From: Microglena sp. YARC
Lineage: Eukaryota > Chlorophyta > Chlorophyceae > Chlamydomonadales > Chlamydomonadaceae
Direction: 5' to 3'
NCBI GenBank assembly: GCA_022414725.1
Contig: CM039464.1
Span: forward strand, 5,692,333-5,756,332
DNA: 64,000 bases
Part shown: piece after piece, positions 58,961 to 64,000 of the stretch
Layout: every line of letters begins with the position of its first letter
Position numbering within the stretch: the first letter of the stretch is position 1
The notes under the pieces: generated by a model
Database searches by the model: none
What the model was told of the DNA's origin: nothing
Seen by the model: only the letters and a program-made list of their open reading frames with translations
Made by a program: the position numbers and the translations under genes

Positions 58961-60109
58961 ATGTCTCTGTCAACAAATGGCGAAAAATGCAATTTGTTAC
59001 TTGCAAGAAAAAAAACAGTGCTGACTCTTGCCAATATCCGTGATATATATTTACGTATATTTACGGATTATCTATGTGATAAAAAAGGTATACAATATTG
59101 TATAGAAAAGTTCAATCCTGATCGTATTGTTTCAGTTATTGACTTTTTATTTTTGGTCCATGACAATCACGATAACCTTTTTATCTTATTAACCCACATA
59201 TATGGTGATTTGAAGGCTTATCCGGGAAGAGACATCGGTCAATTTAAACATATTTTGAATTCATGGATAACCGACATTGCGTACAAATTTCGTAAATCTA
59301 CTACAAAACCGGATCTTACTCTTGGTATATTATATGATATATACAAAGATAAATATGTAAACTGTGCCAATATAACATGTTTTCACCCTTACAGTATTTC
59401 ACAAACCATACAACAAAATTATCGGGTAATAGAATATCAAGAAGAGCTAACATATATGATACATAAAATCTACTATTATTTGAATAGTCGTTTACAAAAA
59501 ATTCAAGCAAAGGGTCCAATAGAATCCGATGAATTTCAAACTATAATATTGGATAAATTTTTCAATCGTTTTGAACATAATGTAGTCAATAAAACCCAAA
59601 CATATCCTTCAGCAAACACACCACATAGAGGTCAATCAGCAAAATCTATGTCTATGTCACCACCACCTAGGAAACCGACACCTAATAAATCATCACCACA
59701 ATCGATGTCTATGTCACCACCACCTAGGAAACCGACACCTAAGAAATCATCACCACAATCGATGTCTATGTCGCCACCACCTAGGAAACCGACACCTAAG
59801 AAATCACCATCTCCACTGAAGAAAACATCACCTTGGTCAAAAACCCCAAAGTTTACTTTGATTGATCTCAAAAGTATGTACAAAAAAACAAAAGTTAAAT
59901 TTCCCGTAAAAAGCAAAAATAAAGCACGTTTCATTGTTCATTCGGATCATTTTCCAAATTATATAAAAGAAGCAATGAAACAGAATAGCACATTAAGTAG
60001 TAATATAACCATGGTATTCGAGAGATTACCAACTTACATACCTATTAATGATAAAGAAAGGTACGACGAGATAATTGACGAAATTTTTGTTGATTTGGAC
60101 CCCTTCTAA
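58961..60109 (+). CDS. Hypothetical protein with Pro-rich repeat linker, 382 aa
   Basis: An N-terminal helical domain (1-215; TLANIRDIYLRIFTDYLC, IVSVIDFLFLVHDNHDNLF) is joined to a C-terminal domain (295-382; FTLIDLKSMYKKTKVKFPVK, DEIIDEIFVDLDPF). The linker has three copies of a 19-residue repeat (SMSMSPPPRKPTPKKSSPQ). The plan, folded domain plus Pro/Lys linker plus folded domain, resembles that of the 61651-62678 gene. No function assigned. Confidence 0.6.
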   Translation: MSLSTNGEKCNLLLARKKTVLTLANIRDIYLRIFTDYLCDKKGIQYCIEKFNPDRIVSVIDFLFLVHDNHDNLFILLTHIYGDLKAYPGRDIGQFKHILNSWITDIAYKFRKSTTKPDLTLGILYDIYKDKYVNCANITCFHPYSISQTIQQNYRVIEYQEELTYMIHKIYYYLNSRLQKIQAKGPIESDEFQTIILDKFFNRFEHNVVNKTQTYPSANTPHRGQSAKSMSMSPPPRKPTPNKSSPQSMSMSPPPRKPTPKKSSPQSMSMSPPPRKPTPKKSPSPLKKTSPWSKTPKFTLIDLKSMYKKTKVKFPVKSKNKARFIVHSDHFPNYIKEAMKQNSTLSSNITMVFERLPTYIPINDKERYDEIIDEIFVDLDPF

Positions 60110-60157
60110 GCAAAATCTCTCTTTTATGTCTACTTCAAATACAAATGAATGACAGTA

Positions 60158-60346
60158 TCATTCTTCTATTCTTTCATAGTTTTTAATACTATCACTTTTT
60201 TTTACGTGGTATGATAGAGAAAGTGGATGGATAATAGATTTTTGCGGGTGTTTTGATTGTGCATCTTTAACTTCTTCATCGAATAATACAACGAGGTCCG
60301 GTGAGATGTACTTCCGAGCAATGTCAATGACAACCTGGGTGGTCAT
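60158..60346 (-). CDS. Small hypothetical protein, 62 aa
   Basis: MTTQVVIDIARKYISPDLVV then an acidic/basic tail. It may be genuine since its start follows an A/T-rich upstream part. No family. Confidence 0.35.
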   Translation of the reverse strand: MTTQVVIDIARKYISPDLVVLFDEEVKDAQSKHPQKSIIHPLSLSYHVKKSDSIKNYERIEE

Positions 60347-60497
60347 TATGGTTATAGTTGTATAAAAAACATATATTTCTAAATCGTTTTTTAAATGATA
60401 CTTTTAGTTTTTTTGTGTTCAAGGACAGGTGGTGTATCGACATCTACACAACAGATCCTCAAACTCGATGCGACCGTTCTTGCAGTCAGTACCGGAC

Positions 60498-61205
60498 TCA
60501 TAATTCATTATTCTCATTATTATCATTACCCCTTGCGCGGGCCAACAAGTATGGAAATGAAATGCAATGCTCAACTCCGACACCATCATCGTCGTCAAAA
60601 TAAAATTTCGAATCAGTAGTACCATACAACCGGTTCAATTCTCGTATTAACTTGGCATGAGTCATCACGACATGATAGCGTTTTTCTTTAAGCCAATCTG
60701 TGAACTGTTTGTACATGACCCGGCTCCTTATTTTTTTACCAGACAAGACATCTGTCATGTTTGTTACATATTCCATTACAGCAACAGTCAAATCTTGCTT
60801 TATATTCTGGGCGGTGCTATCCATATTATCGATGTCTTCATCAATGACTATAATATTTTGAAGTTGTTTTGTTACATAATCGGCGATGATCTCTATCATA
60901 TTATGAGACTCCCCTCCAAAATACTCTCGACCTATATCCGTCCGGGGATCGAATGTCGACTTGAATTGTCTGATCAACTCTCTTTCAGCCGTCAAGCAAT
61001 CCGGAGTGTATATAGAGAATAACAGCCTACTCCCTTTTGGATACTGTGTCAATCGCCGTCTAATGTTATCGGTCCTCCCTATTTTGAACAGTTTTTCCCC
61101 TGATTTAATGAACTCTCTTTCCCAAATCAAGTACAAATGTCCGTTTTTCATTGGATGTATGTGATATATATGGTTTAAGCACTTTGCTTCTAAATACTTT
61201 TTCAT
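60498..61205 (-). CDS. T5orf172-domain protein, intact
   Basis: This intact member has the N-terminal GIY-YIG-like domain (GHLYLIWEREFIKSGEKLFK, IGRTDNIRRRLTQYPKGSR), with Arg/Glu positions typical of the T5orf172 family (ERELIRQFKSTF, REYFGG). A helical C-terminal module follows (AVMEYVTNMTDVL, FTDWLKEKRYHVVMTHAKLI, ELNRLYGTTDSKFYF). I start it at ATG 61205; ATG 61151, right before the domain, is an alternative. It is the reference for the broken copy at 3462. Role unknown; nuclease-like DNA binding is likely. Confidence 0.7.
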   Translation of the reverse strand: MKKYLEAKCLNHIYHIHPMKNGHLYLIWEREFIKSGEKLFKIGRTDNIRRRLTQYPKGSRLLFSIYTPDCLTAERELIRQFKSTFDPRTDIGREYFGGESHNMIEIIADYVTKQLQNIIVIDEDIDNMDSTAQNIKQDLTVAVMEYVTNMTDVLSGKKIRSRVMYKQFTDWLKEKRYHVVMTHAKLIRELNRLYGTTDSKFYFDDDDGVGVEHCISFPYLLARARGNDNNENNEL

Positions 61206-61262
61206 TTGGGGTTGAACAGGACAGGTGGGAGTAAACACGGTGATGTTACAACAATTCCACAA

Positions 61263-61532
61263 TCACAGAAAACAAATGTAGTCACGCTTAATGAACACAT
61301 ATGGTGGCATCATCAAGCAAGCACCAGATGCATGAACGCTATTTTCGGTGCTCAAATTGTAGACTGACTCGTCATGCTTCCACATTTGTACCATATATTT
61401 GGCGATATACGTATCACCACGCATTAATTCTTCAGCAAAGTCGTCTAGGACCTTGTGTTCGGGAACAATATACTTCTCTACGAATCTGTGATGATCTAAC
61501 TCTACGATATAGGTAAAGCTAACGTACGCCAT
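61263..61532 (-). CDS. Hypothetical protein, 89 aa
   Basis: The protein (MAYVSFTYIVELDHHRFVEK, DDFAEELMRGDTYIAKYMVQ) is short and ends at TGA 61263. It is followed on the same strand by the T5orf172 gene, with which it may be co-transcribed. No family. Confidence 0.45.
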   Translation of the reverse strand: MAYVSFTYIVELDHHRFVEKYIVPEHKVLDDFAEELMRGDTYIAKYMVQMWKHDESVYNLSTENSVHASGACLMMPPYVFIKRDYICFL

Positions 61533-61650
61533 TGGATCTGGTGCCTACTACTGAGTGTCTTGATAGTGTCTTTGTAGTTATATAATGGATTACAGTTAGC
61601 AAAATCGGCTATTTATACATTACATTCTTTAATTTCTTTAAGTGGCATCA

Positions 61651-62678
61651 CTAGTATTTTAAATTGTTAAAATTTTGTCTCAATGTCATCAGAATTTTAA
61701 AGAAATCTACCTGGCTTATACCGCCAGCATTTGAATTTACAATTGGAAAGATTGTATTGAATATTTCATACGACAAATCTGTTATGTTCTTTGGTTGTTG
61801 GCCCAATTCATAGGGTAACTTGTCGGGATGCACTTTCAAAAACGCTACCTTTTTCAATGGGAACTTGTTCAGTGTTTTGATATACCAATGGATTACTGTA
61901 TCTACAGTATATGGTTGTACTTCAGGCGTAAGAGCTACTGGACGAATGGGTGTATGTATACTTATTTTATAATTCTCCCCAACTTGTGTCAAAATGTTCA
62001 CAAATTCATTCTTGTTACATACTCCATTACTGGTCGCTTGGTTCATCATATACTTCAAAATATCAGTCACGATATTCTTCACTCTTTTATATCGAGACAT
62101 TTGGTCTCTCAATGACGACGGCAACGCATTCTGATTGAATGTCGTGTATATTGCAACATTGTCCATTGGAAACGAGAGTTTAAATTCCATATACCAATTG
62201 ATAATGACTTTTGTTTCGTATTCTGTAGTAGACGTAGGCAAAGGGGGGACAGGTATTCTCATATTTTTTGGTGGATGCGGTAATTTATACTTTGGGGACT
62301 GTATCTTCAACCGTTTAGTATTTTGTTCAGGAAATGCCCTCTTTTCTGGCTCTGGGAATACAGTTGGTATATATCTCCTATATTTAGCTCTAGGTTCGGG
62401 AGCCGGTATAGGTATTTAACATTTTGTGTATTGTCTTTCTTTTTGGGCATGGAGGGAGGACGCGATGTAGGGTCAGATTGCGTATGGATGTGGTCGGTTT
62501 TGACTCGTTTACCCCTGAGTTCAGGTGTTGGAGATACGGTTTTGTTTGACGTTTTGTTACTGCACTCACTGCGTAATTTTCTGTACGTCGGACCGTTTAG
62601 CTTTATTTTGTAACCTGTTCTGGGGTTAACCAAATGAGATACCCACCATTTGTCACATACAGTGCTTGATTTTTTCAT
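61651..62678 (-). pseudogene. Two-cysteine adaptor protein with duplicated helical domain, one frameshift
   Basis: From ATG 62678 (MKKSSTVCDKWW) the first part has a two-cysteine adaptor domain (CDKWWVSHLVNPRTGYKI...C). A basic Ser/Pro linker follows. Near 62420 the frame must change: the other frame reads IPIPAPEPRAKYRRYIPTVF and continues without stop into the 61651 frame. That has two tandem domains of about 85 residues (TKVIINWYMEFKLSFPMDNV and DTVIHWYIKTLNKFPLKKVA). Taken together it is one gene of about 340 residues, with one indel in an A-rich stretch. The first frame alone would end at 62307. Confidence 0.65.
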
Positions 62679-62779
62679 TTTATATATAGACGGATTTGAA
62701 AAATAATAGTGACGGCAATTGTGTGATAAAAAAAAGGGTTGTTTTCCTTCCCATTCTGATCTCAAAACACTGTTTACTT

Positions 62780-63130
62780 TTAATTGTTCATACACGTAGA
62801 CGTGGACGAATCGGAATCATATTGTGGCCCATCTAATTCTTCTAACATTTCAAAAACATTTTGATACACTACGTTTCTATGTAATTGTTGGAGTTGATCT
62901 TCAATATCGAACTCGCGCGGGTATAGTGATTTGTAGAAAAGATACTCGACAGACACCTCAAAATACATCCAGGCTCTGCTCGTCAACAACAATGACGGTT
63001 CTGGCAAGAAAGCGTCCAACGTCCAATTTTCGTGCTGATGTTCTCCGAGTAGTAATACATCAGCAATAAGACATAACTGATGTGGATGAAAGTAAACACG
63101 AGTGATATTCATTGAATGATTAACATTCAA
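62780..63130 (-). CDS. Hypothetical protein, 116 aa
   Basis: MNITRVYFHPHQLCLIADVL starts (if the second ATG is used) a protein with AWMYFEVSVEYLFYKSLYPR and an acidic Ser-rich end (EELDGPQYDSDSST). A TTTAAGCCCAC motif lies about 40-50 bases upstream (63171-63180). No family recognised. Confidence 0.5.
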   Translation of the reverse strand: MNVNHSMNITRVYFHPHQLCLIADVLLLGEHQHENWTLDAFLPEPSLLLTSRAWMYFEVSVEYLFYKSLYPREFDIEDQLQQLHRNVVYQNVFEMLEELDGPQYDSDSSTSTCMNN

Positions 63131-63170
63131 ATGTTTTAATCATTTTTATATCTCTTTTGGTGCCAAATGT

Positions 63171-63180
63171 GGGCTTAAAG
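63171..63180 (-). promoter_or_regulatory. CTTTAAGCCC motif
   Basis: The motif stands about 40 bases before the 63130 start; see the note at 10028. Confidence 0.35.
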
Positions 63181-63243
63181 AAAATCTGGATATAACACTC
63201 AAAACTAGCGAGATTACATTTGAGTAGCACAAATACTGATTAC

Positions 63244-63270
63244 GAAAAAAATGATATCGTCATAAAAGGG
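63244..63270 (+). promoter_or_regulatory. Early-type promoter block, variant
   Basis: GAAAAAAATGATATCGTCAT is followed by AAAAGGGTC, 29-55 bases before ATG 63299. Confidence 0.55.
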
Positions 63271-63298
63271 TCTTCCATTTACAAAACTTACATTCAAC

Positions 63299-63439
63299 AT
63301 GTCTACCATCAAGTCTACTCGCATCAATCTCAGCGCATTTGGATACATCTCAACACATGAGTTGTTTGCTATTATATCGACCGAGGTTAGACAAACTGCT
63401 TTGCAAAAGGCAATCGATGTACACTTGAAACTAATCTAG
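63299..63439 (+). pseudogene. DUF5771-like gene, 5' part cut by insertion
   Basis: MSTIKSTRINLSAFGYISTH and RQTALQKAIDVH match the N-terminal 45 residues of the gene at 5761-6183. The frame ends in TAG at 63437, three codons before the IS607 fragment. Coding resembling the later part of the gene (IIAKDITYIKSMYDN) is found after that fragment at 63890. Confidence 0.6.
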
Positions 63440-63790
63440 TTTTCTCTTGATTCCTGAACAAATATCTTGAACATGTATATAGCTATCGTATTCTGGTCTT
63501 CTGAGGAATTCAATTTGTCTAGAAAGATCGTCCATTTGCTTTTTAGTGGATACTCTAGCATAGATGAAATTTTCTTTTTGAACAGCTTGCTCCTTTTGAT
63601 CATCAAGATTATTATTACACATTTCTTGAATATTTTGCAGATTAATTCTTCTTTGTCCGGAAGGTGTTCTGTAGCAAAGAATTTTCGACGTGTCTGTCAT
63701 TTTCCGAATCGTTTGGGAGTCGAGTCCTGTAAGGAGAGCAGCCTTTCCAACTGTAATGTAAACTGTTTCTTATTTCCCGACATTTGGCAT
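63431..63790 (-). pseudogene. tnpA: Truncated IS607 serine recombinase
   Basis: The copy matches the first 110 codons of the tnpA at 39234 (YITVGKAALLTGLDSQTIRK, FIYARVSTKKQ) and then breaks off at CSGI. Codon 7 is TAA (63770-63772) where the intact gene has CAA, a C-to-T nonsense change. The catalytic Ser is still present but the protein cannot be made in full. Confidence 0.85.
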
Positions 63791-63887
63791 TGTAAATGTA
63801 CGTGTGTTACTGTTACCTTCTTAATGTGGTTCTCTTTTATATCATTCATCACATCAAAAGAAATATAAGGAAACTGAGTAACTATTC
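63440..63887 (-). mobile_element. IS607 fragment with left end
   Basis: It holds the tnpA fragment and the outer left end (AAGGAAACTGAGTAACTATT then CAACCC), which agrees with the left end of the 420-bp derivatives. tnpB and the right end are absent, so the insertion was later deleted on one side. Confidence 0.75.
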
Positions 63888-64000
63888 AACCCCTATCATA
63901 GCGAAGGACATAACGTACATCAAGTCAATGTATGACAACACAAGCGAAGATGATAGTGATGATAGCGACGACGACGCAAGTGAAGATGATAGTGATGATA
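63888..64000 (+). pseudogene. 3' continuation of interrupted DUF5771-like gene, runs off the window
   Basis: Open plus-strand codons IIAKDITYIKSMYDNTSEDD are followed by an Asp/Ser-rich run. The first words match KAIIAKDYEMINTI of the gene at 5761-6183. The frame continues beyond the window. Confidence 0.4.

Noticed and set aside
1..64000. tRNA or rRNA genes
   Set aside because: I scanned for T-loop words and cloverleaf-like stems and found none convincing; a covariance search would be needed to exclude them.

Overview
The window looks like an accessory region of a giant virus genome (Nucleocytoviricota, most like Imitervirales/mimivirus relatives), either a virion genome or an endogenised copy. 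The sequence-level reasons are: a D5-like primase-helicase, T5orf172 proteins, two-cysteine adaptor domains, MYND fingers, an IS607-type element with a Fanzor-like TnpB, a recurrent AAAAAATTGA early-promoter word followed by an ATAAAAGGGACC box, and A/T-rich hairpins directly 3' of genes. No capsid, polymerase or packaging gene lies here, so the family is inferred only.

Layout: 0-7.5 kb holds a D5 gene with two in-frame stops, a broken T5orf172 gene, a noncoding stretch with structured DNA and small genes. 7.6-23.7 kb is a cluster of paralogous tryptophan-rich repeat proteins (24-residue repeats with NPDKPWDW and NPNITWDIVQ). It is interrupted by a 1000-N gap whose two flanks (about 10997-14703 and 15704-19550) are the same sequence read twice, with indel errors growing toward the gap. 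24-34 kb carries a split C5-cytosine methyltransferase, an SF2 helicase, a lipase, a GNAT acetyltransferase and a fatty-acid desaturase. 34-46 kb has small families (two-cysteine adaptor, MYND, Cys-rich), the Fanzor/IS607 element (37.3-39.3 kb) and two 420-bp deletion derivatives of it. 46-55 kb is dominated by tandem repeats: two repeat-protein frames, then three unrelated satellites of 183, about 90 and 86 bp. 55-64 kb has a PDDEXK nuclease, a 2-oxoglutarate oxygenase, a phosphodiesterase-like HD protein, a second two-cysteine gene, an intact T5orf172 gene and a final gene interrupted by an IS607 fragment.

The genes do not form one pathway. The region reads as a zone of duplication and decay: paralogues sit in tandem, many are cut by frameshifts or in-frame stops, and remnants of IS607 right ends border several truncated genes. 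Some frameshifts near 11-19 kb are certainly sequencing errors; elsewhere error and real decay cannot be separated from the sequence alone. The most interesting system is the Fanzor element, with its guide-RNA-like right end dispersed at eight or so places.
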